DNA of 8,397 nucleotides from Alphaproteobacteria bacterium UBA5343 (GTDB lineage: Bacteria; Pseudomonadota; Alphaproteobacteria; RF32; UBA5343), in assembly GCA_002410125.1 (NCBI GenBank), contig DHQH01000029.1, positions 1-8,397 of the forward strand, read 5' to 3'. The translations under genes and the position numbers were made by a program. Below are positions 1 to 5,499 of the stretch, in pieces (the first letter of the stretch is position 1; each line of letters starts with the position of its first letter). The notes below the pieces were generated by a model. That model made no database searches. It worked only from the letters and a program-made list of their open reading frames with translations, and was not told the origin of the DNA.

Positions 1-1
1 T

Positions 2-138
2 ACTGTTAATAGGTCAATCGGGCTAATACAGAGTATCATATAAATATTTTAAAACAATTACAGTTAAGAAGAAGGACTATAAAAGAATGCAGTAAGTTAA
101 TAGATTTTGCTTATTTAGATCAAAACGATAGCTTAGAA
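2..138 (+). pseudogene. Out-of-frame remnant of the DnaB N-terminal region
   Basis: From base 13 the helicase frame is open without a stop up to the TTG at 139, but it has no ATG, GTG or TTG in that stretch and is blocked just upstream by TAA TAG at 7-12. The residues read there (ANTEYH at 22-39, then a Leu/Arg-rich helix and an acidic segment) resemble the end of the DnaB N-terminal domain, where a N-x-E-Y-H motif is followed by a basic helix. Bases 2-22 in the next frame read TVNRSIG, which would join ANTEYH directly if the GGG at 20-22 were GGGG. So this looks like one helicase gene interrupted by a one-base loss, or by a sequencing error, just inside the window. The resemblance is from memory of the family, not an alignment. 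Confidence 0.5.
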
Positions 139-1122
139 TTGATTGATAAAGCACAAGACTTTGCCTTTAACATCGGAAAACTTGCAAATGTAGGTCAAGC
201 TTATAATCATATATCAAGTGCAGTTGAAAACTCTTTAAAAGATATAAACGAGCGTATAAAAGCTTTTAATAATGGTGATGCTTCTAAATGGTTTATTGGT
301 GATGAATTAATAGATAGGGAGTTACTAGGATTAGAGCCGGGATTTATCATTGTAGCTGCGAGAGCGGGAATGGCTAAGACCTCATATGCTCTTAATATAA
401 TGAAATGCGCAGCTAATACAGGCAAAAAAGTATTATTCTCTACTTTAGAGATGACAGAAGAAGCATTAATTAAAAGGATGCTGTCTAGTATTACAGGAAT
501 AAACAAAAGAAAGCTAAGAAGCGGCGATCTTGATAAACACGAATTAAAACTAATTGAAGATGCAGGAAAGTATTTAAGCGGGCTGAATGTAAAATTTGAT
601 AGTACGTCTACTCCTAATATCTCAGAGTTAGCAGCAAAGATAAAAGACGAAAACCTGAACGGTAAAGTAGATATGGTTATAGTAGACTATATTCAATTAA
701 TGGAAGCTTCGACTAATAAAAACTTCAATAAAGAACAAGAGATTAGCGAAATATCAAGAGGTTTAAAGTTGCTATCTAAAGATTTAAATATACCTGTAAT
801 CGGATTAAGCCAACTTAGCAGAGCAGTTGAGAGCAGGACTGATAAAAGACCAATTGCATCTGATTTGAGAGCTTCTGGCAGTTTAGAACAAGATGCTGAT
901 ATTATAATGATGCTTTATAGGGATGAATACTATTTAACCCAAGAACAAAAAGAAGCTGAAGAAAATGCTCACCTGCTTAATAGGCTTGAAGTAAATATAG
1001 TTAAAGGACGTGAAGATGGAGCAATGCAGCTTGTTTATAAATTTGTACCTCAGTATATGAGCTTCACTGAATGGCAAGGAACTACTATAATGGACAATAA
1101 TAAATATGAAGATATTATTTGA
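139..1122 (+). CDS. dnaB: Replicative DNA helicase, DnaB type (C-terminal ATPase part)
   Basis: This is the RecA-like motor of a DnaB hexameric helicase, which unwinds DNA at the phage replication fork. Counting from the TTG at 139: P-loop ARAGMAKT at 74-81, catalytic Glu at 104 in STLEM, Walker B VIVDYIQLM at 180-188, the family signature EISEISRGLKLLSKDLNIPV at 201-220, the SQL motif near 224, the SGSLEQDAD motif at 246-254 and a likely arginine finger at R291 in KGRED. The order and spacing are those of DnaB. The P-loop has Ala79 where nearly all members have Gly just before the catalytic Lys. The TTG is only the first possible start: similarity to DnaB extends upstream, so the true product should be longer and its first part is missing or out of frame. 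It heads the replication block and is followed by small genes and ssb. Confidence 0.9.
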   Translation: MIDKAQDFAFNIGKLANVGQAYNHISSAVENSLKDINERIKAFNNGDASKWFIGDELIDRELLGLEPGFIIVAARAGMAKTSYALNIMKCAANTGKKVLFSTLEMTEEALIKRMLSSITGINKRKLRSGDLDKHELKLIEDAGKYLSGLNVKFDSTSTPNISELAAKIKDENLNGKVDMVIVDYIQLMEASTNKNFNKEQEISEISRGLKLLSKDLNIPVIGLSQLSRAVESRTDKRPIASDLRASGSLEQDADIIMMLYRDEYYLTQEQKEAEENAHLLNRLEVNIVKGREDGAMQLVYKFVPQYMSFTEWQGTTIMDNNKYEDII

Positions 1123-1170
1123 AAAGTTAATAAAAATAGTTAAATTACGTAAAAATTAAAAGATAAAGTT

Positions 1171-1257
1171 ATGGAAAGTTTTGAAGAAAAATTGGTAAAC
1201 TTAGTTAAAAATAGGATAATTTCTTCGATTAATGAAGTTGAGTTGATAGATAAATAG
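1171..1257 (+). CDS. Very small hypothetical protein (28 aa)
   Basis: A 28-codon ORF starting at an ATG in the AAAGTTATGG context that precedes several other genes in this window, ending at TAG 1255-1257. The peptide (MESFEEKLVNLV, then a Lys/Ile-rich part) should be one or two amphipathic helices; it has no recognisable domain. It lies in the same frame as the next gene, whose ATG at 1270 is only four codons past the TAG, so the two could be one ORF split by a stop codon. The next gene makes a full-looking product without it, so a free-standing micro-ORF or leader peptide is also possible. Start context is the only real support. Confidence 0.35.
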   Translation: MESFEEKLVNLVKNRIISSINEVELIDK

Positions 1258-1269
1258 AATCATAAAAAA

Positions 1270-1500
1270 ATGCAGATTCCAAATTATGTTATAGAAAAAG
1301 CATGGGATAGTATTGAATGGGAAGAGGTTATAAAATATGTATCATCTTCTATTCAAGATAAAGTATGCCAGACTATTGTTCAAAATATGATAGAGGAAAC
1401 TAAAACAGACGTTAAGAAAGTTTTATCTATTCAAGGAGTTAGAGAAAAATTAAGAGCAGAAGCATATCCAAAAATAAAAGAAATAATTGAAAATTTATAA
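1270..1500 (+). CDS. Hypothetical phage protein, helical (76 aa)
   Basis: A 76-residue, probably all-helical protein. The start MQIPNYVIEKAWDSIEW, a central stretch around residues 34-46 with VCQTIV and an acidic ET pair, and a C-terminal VREKLRAEAYPKIKEI look like a conserved small-protein architecture I associate with phage replication regions, but I cannot name the family or a function. There is one Cys (residue 33) and no transmembrane segment or signal peptide. The ATG follows a run of A (CATAAAAAAATG), an acceptable Bacteroidetes start. It ends five bases before ssb, so it is almost certainly co-transcribed with it, which suggests a role near DNA replication or repair. That role is inference from position only. 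Confidence 0.75.
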   Translation: MQIPNYVIEKAWDSIEWEEVIKYVSSSIQDKVCQTIVQNMIEETKTDVKKVLSIQGVREKLRAEAYPKIKEIIENL

Positions 1501-1505
1501 TAGTT

Positions 1506-1904
1506 ATGGCAGGAGTAAATAAAGTAATCTTGTTGGGTAGAACAGGTCAAAAACCAGAAGTTAGGCGCTTAGAAAGCGGTTCTGTAGTAGCAAAGCTAAA
1601 TCTAGCTACAACAGAAACATACAAGGATAAAAACGGTAATCGAATAGATAATACTGAATGGCATGATGTTGAGATATGGGATGGACTTGCTAAAGTTGTA
1701 GAGCAATACGTTAAAAAAGGCGATATGATTTACATCGAAGGAAAAATCAAAACTGATAAATGGGAAGATAAAGAAGGTAACCCAAGAAAAACAGTAAAGA
1801 TCAGAGCTATTAATATGACTATGCTGTCTAAAGGTAATTCTGCTGAACAGCAAAGTCAAGATGATAATATGAATGCAGATGATAATTCAGACCTACCATT
1901 CTGA
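1506..1904 (+). CDS. ssb: Single-stranded DNA-binding protein
   Basis: Homotetrameric OB-fold protein that coats single-stranded DNA during replication and recombination. The N-terminus MAGVNKVILLGRTGQKPEVR is the classic SSB opening; residues 1 to about 107 form the OB fold, including TEWHDVEIWDGLA at 50-62, VKKGDMIYIEGKI at 69-81 and the closing strand VKIRAINMTML. The tail after about residue 108 is Gln/Asp/Asn-rich and disordered and ends in DLPF, the acidic-aromatic tip that docks partner proteins; the complete tip suggests it can recruit host or phage replication enzymes. At 132 residues it is short, as phage versions often are, because the linker is reduced. The start follows TAATAGTTATGG, the recurring start context of this window. 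Its TGA stop overlaps the next ATG by one base, implying translational coupling. Confidence 0.95.
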   Translation: MAGVNKVILLGRTGQKPEVRRLESGSVVAKLNLATTETYKDKNGNRIDNTEWHDVEIWDGLAKVVEQYVKKGDMIYIEGKIKTDKWEDKEGNPRKTVKIRAINMTMLSKGNSAEQQSQDDNMNADDNSDLPF

Positions 1905-2413
1905 TGAGAGTTATTTGTGATTATTGCGGAAGGGAAACTGAAAAATCAACAGGTCATGTAAATAGAGCAAAAAAGATAAATTCAAAATTATATTGCGATA
2001 GGACATGTGCTGGAAAAGCTAAAAGACATAATAAATCACAGAAGGAATTGAAGAAAGAAAAAGCTGAATACGATAAGCAGTACAGGGAGAAAAACAGAGA
2101 AGTCCTTAAGAAAAAGAATCAAGCTTACAATAAAACTAAAGCAGGTAGAGCAACACAAAAGCGAAACAGAGAAAAAATGAAAGAAAAGCATTTAGCTTAT
2201 TGCAGAACTCCTGAATACAGAGCTTGGAAAAAAGAATACGATAAAAAGCACAGAGCTAAAAAAAATTATGGTGAGTACTGGGAATCAGCAATCATTTTAA
2301 ACCAGTTAGAAGAATTCATCGATAACCGAGAAGTAAAACAGGAATTAGGATTAATAAATAAATCACAAAATCGTAAACGTAAATTAAATAATTATGGAAA
2401 AGCTAAATGCTAA
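1904..2413 (+). CDS. Lys/Arg-rich protein with an N-terminal zinc-finger-like motif
   Basis: The first 40 residues carry two Cys pairs, CDYC (5-8) and CDRTC (31-35), spaced like a four-cysteine zinc ribbon, with His18 between them. Residues 41-120 are very rich in Lys, Glu and Arg with repeated Tyr (EYDKQYREKNREVLKK, later EYDKKHRAKK) and should form long charged helices or coiled coil, suited to binding nucleic acid. The C-terminal part (from about 123) is a separate helical piece ending in a basic tail. Similar proteins in Bacteroidetes phages are sometimes labelled HNH endonucleases, but I see no clear HNH catalytic triad, so I call only a probable nucleic-acid-binding protein. The ATG overlaps the ssb stop (TGATG), and the last 20 bases overlap the next gene. 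Confidence 0.8.
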   Translation: MRVICDYCGRETEKSTGHVNRAKKINSKLYCDRTCAGKAKRHNKSQKELKKEKAEYDKQYREKNREVLKKKNQAYNKTKAGRATQKRNREKMKEKHLAYCRTPEYRAWKKEYDKKHRAKKNYGEYWESAIILNQLEEFIDNREVKQELGLINKSQNRKRKLNNYGKAKC

Positions 2414-2603
2414 AAATTTGAAAAATGCACTTTGGGAGACTTTACAAGCAGTTAAAAATGGTAAAATTCAACCGGGTGAAGCTGATAGTGTAGCAACACA
2501 AGCTCGTGAGATTATAAGAACAACTAATACGCAATTAAAAATCGCAAGCCAGTCAAAAAGAAATGTTCCAACAGATTTAATAGATTTTTCTGAGGATAAA
2601 TGA
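2394..2603 (+). CDS. Small conserved phage protein, helical (69 aa)
   Basis: A 69-residue protein with the pattern NAKNLKNALWETLQAVKNGK, then GEADSVATQAREIIRTTNTQ and a C-terminal DLIDFSED. I recognise the N-A-K-x-L-K ... L-W-E-T-L ... A-x-x-V-A-T-Q-A-R-E-I layout as a small protein that recurs in phages and prophages, usually close to replication or nuclease genes; its function is unknown to me. Two or three helices are likely, without membrane segments. Its ATG lies inside the end of the preceding gene (20-base overlap) in the AATTATGG context, and its TGA overlaps the next start in an ATGA arrangement, so translation is probably coupled on both sides. Confidence 0.8.
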   Translation: MEKLNAKNLKNALWETLQAVKNGKIQPGEADSVATQAREIIRTTNTQLKIASQSKRNVPTDLIDFSEDK

Positions 2604-2815
2604 GAGTAACTAACACTTACATAGTAAAAGTATCTCACAAAAAGATAGTAGATAATTATCATTTACCTGATACTAGCCCAATGACTGTTAAAAAAGAATA
2701 CTTTACAGAGCTATACTTAACTTTCAAAGAAGAGTATTATCTAAATGTAAGGCACGAAAACAGGTTAGTAAAAATAGATGAAAAGAAAGCTAAGGAACTT
2801 TTAAAGAATAAATAG
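2600..2815 (+). CDS. Hypothetical protein (71 aa)
   Basis: A 71-residue protein I do not recognise. Alternating hydrophobic and polar residues in YIVKVSHKK (7-15), then EYFTELYLTF and EEYYLNVRHENRLVKI, suggest a mostly beta-strand fold of four or so strands followed by a short Lys-rich helix (KKAKELLKNK). No metal-binding motif, signal peptide or membrane segment is visible. The ATG sits in an ATGA overlap with the upstream stop, and the gene ends in TAG two bases before the next ATG, so it belongs to the same tightly packed operon as the MazG-like gene. Any role in nucleotide or DNA metabolism is only positional inference. Confidence 0.75.
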   Translation: MRVTNTYIVKVSHKKIVDNYHLPDTSPMTVKKEYFTELYLTFKEEYYLNVRHENRLVKIDEKKAKELLKNK

Positions 2816-2817
2816 TT

Positions 2818-3207
2818 ATGGAGTCAATTACAGGAGAAGAATTTTTAAGTAGGCAAATTAATGGGTTAAGGGATATTTGTTATCAAGCAAGCTATAACGC
2901 AGGGTGGCATACTAACCTAGAAACTGGTGAGTTATTAGCTAGAAATAAAGGTGAAATGCTTATGTTAATGGTTAGTGAGATTGCAGAAGCAATGGAAGGT
3001 GAAAGAAAGAATTTAATGGATGAACATTTACCGCATAGACCAATGCCAGAAGTAGAACTAGCAGATGCAGTAATTAGAATAATGGATTATGCAGGCAGGT
3101 TTAATTATGATATAGGTGGAGCTATTATGGAAAAGTTAGAATATAACCGTAATAGATCAGATCACAAGATTGAAAACAGAAAAAAAGAAGGTGGCAAAAA
3201 GTTTTAA
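2818..3207 (+). CDS. MazG-like nucleotide pyrophosphohydrolase
   Basis: An all-alpha NTP pyrophosphohydrolase, the fold shared by MazG and dUTPase-2-like enzymes, which cut nucleoside triphosphates to monophosphate and pyrophosphate using Mg2+. The metal-binding signature is visible: E54-x-x-E57 in VSEIAEAMEGER, then E80-x-x-D83 in EVELADAVIRIMDYAG, with the usual spacing between helices. The insert RKNLMDEHLPHRPMP between them resembles the lid found in phage and Bacteroidetes members. An N-terminal helix (residues 7-28) and a C-terminal KLEYNRNRSDHKI segment complete a single-domain protein of 129 residues. Phages use such enzymes for nucleotide-pool cleaning, dUTP removal, support of modified bases or lowering (p)ppGpp-type alarm signals; the substrate cannot be read from sequence. 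The start lies in the TAGTTATGG context. Confidence 0.85.
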   Translation: MESITGEEFLSRQINGLRDICYQASYNAGWHTNLETGELLARNKGEMLMLMVSEIAEAMEGERKNLMDEHLPHRPMPEVELADAVIRIMDYAGRFNYDIGGAIMEKLEYNRNRSDHKIENRKKEGGKKF

Positions 3208-3209
3208 TC

Positions 3210-3413
3210 ATGTACAAATACAATCTAAGTAAAGACTACGAAAAGCTATGGGAGATAGCAAGTAATCAAGATATACACATAGTAATGAAAAGCAATGATA
3301 GGGATATTTTATATTCATCAAATGTAGCTCATATTATGACATTGATTAATAAAGATTTTTTTATTAAAAAGTGTGAAGAAATGAATATACAATACATCAT
3401 GCCTGAGCTATAA
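3210..3413 (+). CDS. Hypothetical protein (67 aa), possibly shortened at the C-terminus
   Basis: A 67-residue soluble protein with no domain I can name. It has helices at YEKLWEIASNQ and ITLINKDFF-like segments and a strand-like DIHIVMKS, so a small alpha/beta fold is plausible. The ATG is two bases after the MazG-like gene's stop. After the TAA at 3411-3413 the same frame stays open for 19 more codons (TQSLIEEVLKK and onward) and ends in a TAA that overlaps the next gene's ATG by one base. That junction matches the tight overlaps elsewhere in the window, so the ancestral protein may have been longer and cut by a nonsense change. Confidence 0.7.
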   Translation: MYKYNLSKDYEKLWEIASNQDIHIVMKSNDRDILYSSNVAHIMTLINKDFFIKKCEEMNIQYIMPEL

Positions 3414-3473
3414 ACACAATCTCTAATAGAAGAAGTATTAAAAAAGGATATTGCAAACAAAAATAGTAATTAA
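3414..3473 (+). other. In-frame continuation past the stop of the preceding gene
   Basis: These 19 sense codons plus TAA lie in the frame of the gene ending at 3413. They read TQSLIEEVLKKDIANKNSN, an amphipathic-helix-like segment, and their TAA (3471-3473) overlaps the following ATG by one base, the same TAATG junction seen at 3839-3843. No start codon lies inside. Either this is a lost C-terminal end after a C-to-T type nonsense change, or a short spacer that is open by chance; 60 bases is too short to decide. Confidence 0.3.
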
Positions 3474-3841
3474 TGGCTAAACCATATCCAAAACCAGTAA
3501 AGCAAGTAAAAAAAGGTTACGTCCGTAGAAATAAGTACAATAACAAAAAACAGACTTATAATGGGCGTTCCTATGATTCCATACTTGAATGCAAACACGC
3601 TCAGGAATTAGATTGGCTTTTAAAGTCTGGTGAGGTTATAAAATGGGAGCCACAACACAAAATTAGTTTAGATATTAATGGGGTTCATATAGCTAATTAC
3701 TTTATTGATTTCAAAGTATGGTTTAAAGATGGTAGAATAGAGTTCCATGAAGTAAAAGGGATGGAAACAGAGGTTTGGAAAATGAAATGGAAAATAACAA
3801 AAGCTATATTTCCAGATTATAATTTAGTTTTACTGAAATAA
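3473..3841 (+). CDS. DUF1064 family protein, PD-(D/E)XK-type nuclease (Holliday-junction-resolvase-like)
   Basis: A basic 122-residue protein matching the DUF1064 layout as I know it: a basic N-terminus with RRNKYNNKKQTYNGRSYDS, then a helix containing E39 (SILECKHAQELDWLLKSGEV), a strand with W58-E-P, the D79 motif in ANYFIDFKVW, E93-V-K95 in HEVKGM and a C-terminal KMKWKITKAIFPDY segment. E39, D79 and E93-x-K95 make a plausible PD-(D/E)XK active site, and the family has been linked to phage Holliday junction resolvases. It would resolve branched DNA formed during replication and recombination, before packaging. Position in the block with dnaB and ssb supports this. ATG at 3473 overlaps an upstream TAA by one base, and its own TAA overlaps the next ATG by one base. 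Nuclease activity itself is inference from the motif. Confidence 0.8.
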   Translation: MAKPYPKPVKQVKKGYVRRNKYNNKKQTYNGRSYDSILECKHAQELDWLLKSGEVIKWEPQHKISLDINGVHIANYFIDFKVWFKDGRIEFHEVKGMETEVWKMKWKITKAIFPDYNLVLLK

Positions 3842-3951
3842 TGGCTCCGAAATTTAATAACTTTTTTCATCTAGCTTTATTGGTAATCATTGCTTTTATT
3901 TTAGTATTCTTCTATGTATTCATAACAATATTTGCTATTTTCAACTATTAG
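3841..3951 (+). CDS. Single-span small membrane protein (36 aa)
   Basis: A 36-codon ORF that starts in a one-base overlap with the nuclease stop (TAATG) and ends in TAG. After a short polar N-terminus (MAPKFNNFFH) residues 11-34 are almost wholly hydrophobic (LALLVIIAFILVF, then YVFITIFAIF), enough for one membrane span with the N-terminus probably cytoplasmic by the Lys at position 4. It lacks the second span and charged tail expected of common holins, and it is far from the amidase. Small membrane peptides of this kind in phages may alter host membrane functions or exclusion, but nothing here shows which. The overlapping start and clean hydrophobic pattern argue it is a real gene. Confidence 0.6.
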   Translation: MAPKFNNFFHLALLVIIAFILVFFYVFITIFAIFNY

Positions 3952-3995
3952 TAGTAGATTACACGTATAACTAAGTGTATACCAAATCATTACAA

Positions 3996-4850
3996 ATGGA
4001 TATAATCGTAAAAAGTAGAAATGTCCACCTTATAGAACTTCCTAAAGGTTTAAAAAATAAAGGTGTTTTATTCTCGTCTGATTGGCATTTCGATTCAAAG
4101 CACTGCGATAGATCACTATTATTTAAACATCTCGATTATGCTTTAGAGAATGACTACCTAGTGCATTCTAATGGTGATATATTTGATATAATGGGTACTA
4201 AACGCGACCCAAGAAGCGGAAACGGCTCTATTAGATCAGAATATGCTACAGGTAATTATTTAGATGCAGTTACAGAAGATGCCTACGAGAAGTTTAAGAA
4301 ATATAAGGATATTCTATTTTTTAACTATGGGAACCATGAAACGGCAATCATAAGACATAATGAAACAGATGCTTTAAAAAGGCTTTGTCAGATGCTTTAT
4401 GGGGTAAGTGAGGAGGATTGGCGGAAAAGATTAGGCGGTTATAGCGGGTATTTGGTTTTTAAATTCAGTAACAATCAAGGCTCTAGTGTTATTCAGAAAG
4501 TAGTACATTATCATCATGCCACAACCGGAGGAAAAAGAAGCAAAGGAGTCTTAAATGTAGATATTAACAAAGGTTTATATCCTAATGCTGATTTAATAGT
4601 TAGAGGGCATATACACCAAAAATGGCATGTGCCAGTAGGTGACGCAAGTTGGGTTAATCCTAATACATATGAGATGTTTTTTAAAAGACAAGATCATTTA
4701 TGTACTTCTACCTATAAAGACGGTGTTCAAGATGGCTACGAAGGGTTTGAGAATGAAAAGCTTTTTACTAAGTCAATACTTGGTGGATGGTGGGCAGATA
4801 TGGAAAGATCAGCCGGAAAGGTAAAAGTAAAAATTTCAGAAGCATATTAA
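3996..4850 (+). CDS. Calcineurin-type metallophosphoesterase
   Basis: A two-metal phosphoesterase of the calcineurin superfamily, which includes Mre11/SbcD nucleases, YfcE-type phosphodiesterases and phosphoprotein phosphatases. All five metal-site blocks are present, counting from the ATG: D29-W-H31 (SSDWHFD), G60-D61 (NGDIFD), G112-N113-H114-E115, H171/H173 (VHYHH) and G204-H205-I-H207 (RGHIHQ). The region between blocks two and three (residues 65-95) and the C-terminal 70 residues, rich in aromatics (GGWWADM), are longer than in the smallest members. A GTG at 3975 would add seven residues; I prefer the ATG at 3996 with its A-rich CATTACAAATG context. Its neighbours are replication and nuclease genes, so action on DNA ends or nucleotides is plausible, but the substrate cannot be read from the motifs. 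A 44-base gap separates it from the upstream membrane peptide. Confidence 0.9.
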   Translation: MDIIVKSRNVHLIELPKGLKNKGVLFSSDWHFDSKHCDRSLLFKHLDYALENDYLVHSNGDIFDIMGTKRDPRSGNGSIRSEYATGNYLDAVTEDAYEKFKKYKDILFFNYGNHETAIIRHNETDALKRLCQMLYGVSEEDWRKRLGGYSGYLVFKFSNNQGSSVIQKVVHYHHATTGGKRSKGVLNVDINKGLYPNADLIVRGHIHQKWHVPVGDASWVNPNTYEMFFKRQDHLCTSTYKDGVQDGYEGFENEKLFTKSILGGWWADMERSAGKVKVKISEAY

Positions 4851-4865
4851 AATAAACTCAATTCA

Positions 4866-4897
4866 AGTCGTTATATATCAAACAAAAATATACGACT
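4866..4897 (+). promoter_or_regulatory. Hairpin ending exactly at a start codon
   Basis: AGTCGT at 4866-4871 pairs perfectly with ACGACT at 4892-4897, and ATAT at 4873-4876 pairs with ATAT at 4888-4891, leaving one bulged T and an A-rich 11-base loop. The 3' arm ends on the base before the ATG at 4898. In mRNA this stem would sit over the ribosome landing zone of the next gene; in DNA the inverted repeat could be a repressor operator. It has no T-run, so it is not a terminator. Confidence 0.4.
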
Positions 4898-5089
4898 ATG
4901 AAAGAGAAAGTAATTTTAAACATGTTAAAAACCATTTTTTTAGAAGGAGAGCAAAACGGGATACTAAGAAAAGTAAACTCCTTCCATGTGGGTAATTCAA
5001 GCGATCAACAAGAAACCACAGTAGATGAATGGACTAAAAAGAATGGTGAGTATTACCTAAAAGAATTTAAAAGTATTTTGCTTAATTAA
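4898..5089 (+). CDS. Hypothetical protein (63 aa)
   Basis: A 63-residue protein I do not recognise. The N-terminal 15 residues (MKEKVILNMLKTIFL) should be an amphipathic helix; the middle is polar and probably loose (SFHVGNSSDQQETTVDEW) and the C-terminus (EYYLKEFKSILLN) a second helix. The hydrophobic part is too short and too charged for a signal peptide or membrane span. The gene stands apart from its neighbours, 47 bases after the metallophosphoesterase and 49 before the next gene, with an inverted repeat touching its start codon, so it may be controlled separately. Codon use and AT-richness match the rest of the window. Confidence 0.65.
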   Translation: MKEKVILNMLKTIFLEGEQNGILRKVNSFHVGNSSDQQETTVDEWTKKNGEYYLKEFKSILLN

Positions 5090-5138
5090 AATTAATTTCA
5101 TATATTGCATTCATGTTAAACTTTTAAAATTTATAATT

Positions 5139-5369
5139 ATGGCACGTAAAAAGTATGAGCTTGATGAAGTGTTAAAATCACTAAGAAAGAAAAATGATGT
5201 ATTTGTAGGTTTATTCAATATTTACATCTATGGAGAAAAAAGCAAGCATAGAATAAACGATTTAGGCAATTCTTCATGGGGTAAAATAGATTACCTTGTG
5301 AATTATCAAGGATATAGAATTATGTACATTAATAATAATGATACATTTAAGCAATTAAAATTAAGATAA
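5139..5369 (+). CDS. Hypothetical protein (76 aa)
   Basis: A 76-residue basic protein without a recognisable domain. The N-terminus MARKKYELDEVLKSLRKKND is a charged helix; the rest, VFVGLFNIYIYGEKS and then KIDYLVNYQGYRIMYINNND, alternates like beta strands. No metal-binding residues, signal or membrane segment is evident. The start has the AATTATGG context common here. It is the last gene before the gene-free block, and a hairpin with a T-run begins eight bases after its stop, so it probably ends the first transcription unit. Confidence 0.7.
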   Translation: MARKKYELDEVLKSLRKKNDVFVGLFNIYIYGEKSKHRINDLGNSSWGKIDYLVNYQGYRIMYINNNDTFKQLKLR

Positions 5370-5377
5370 TAACTAGC

Positions 5378-5420
5378 ACACTTATTTTAAACCGGTTAGT
5401 TTTTAACCTTTTTTAAGTGT
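5378..5420 (+). terminator. Terminator-like nested hairpin after the first gene block
   Basis: The inner stem GGTTA (5394-5398) pairs with TAACC (5404-5408) over a GTTTT loop and is followed by TTTTTT (5409-5414). An outer arm ACACTTA (5378-5384) pairs perfectly with TAAGTGT (5414-5420). The inner five-pair stem is weak alone, but stem plus T-run directly downstream of the stop at 5369 fits an intrinsic terminator; the outer arms may strengthen it or form an operator. Confidence 0.55.
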
Positions 5421-5441
5421 CACAGTCTAAGGAAAATTATT

Positions 5442-5472
5442 AAGGCTTGGTAAAATTTACTGAGCTTTTTTT
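5442..5472 (+). terminator. Intrinsic terminator hairpin
   Basis: AAGGCTTGGTAA (5442-5453) pairs with TTACTGAGCTTT (5457-5468) in a 12-pair stem that includes three G-U pairs, with a three-base AAT loop, and the T-run continues to 5472. This is a better stem than the hairpin 22 bases upstream. It would back up termination of the first block or end a short RNA beginning around 5421. Confidence 0.6.
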
Positions 5473-5499
5473 GTTAAAAGATTTGCATATTAAAAATAA

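Noticed and set aside
207..506. Minus-strand open frame of 99 codons opposite dnaB
   Set aside because: It lies wholly opposite the conserved helicase ATPase domain, has no recognisable protein features, and no other gene in the window is on the minus strand.
1602..1859. Minus-strand open frame of 85 codons opposite ssb
   Set aside because: It is the antisense shadow of the SSB OB fold, and its Phe/Ser-rich translation is what AT-rich antisense DNA gives.
1904..2413. HNH homing endonuclease
   Set aside because: Cys pairs are present but I cannot find the His-Asn-His catalytic arrangement, so only a zinc-finger-like nucleic-acid-binding protein is called.
2468..2662. Minus-strand open frame of 64 codons
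   Set aside because: It crosses two well-coupled + strand genes and has no start context or domain.
4639..4824. Second + strand open frame inside the metallophosphoesterase gene
   Set aside because: It is in a different frame across the C-terminal part of a complete enzyme, with no sign of separate expression.
5082..5098. AT-only inverted repeat TTAATT/AATTAA followed by TTT
   Set aside because: The stem has no G-C pairs and overlaps the end of the 4898 gene; too weak for a terminator and expected by chance in this composition.
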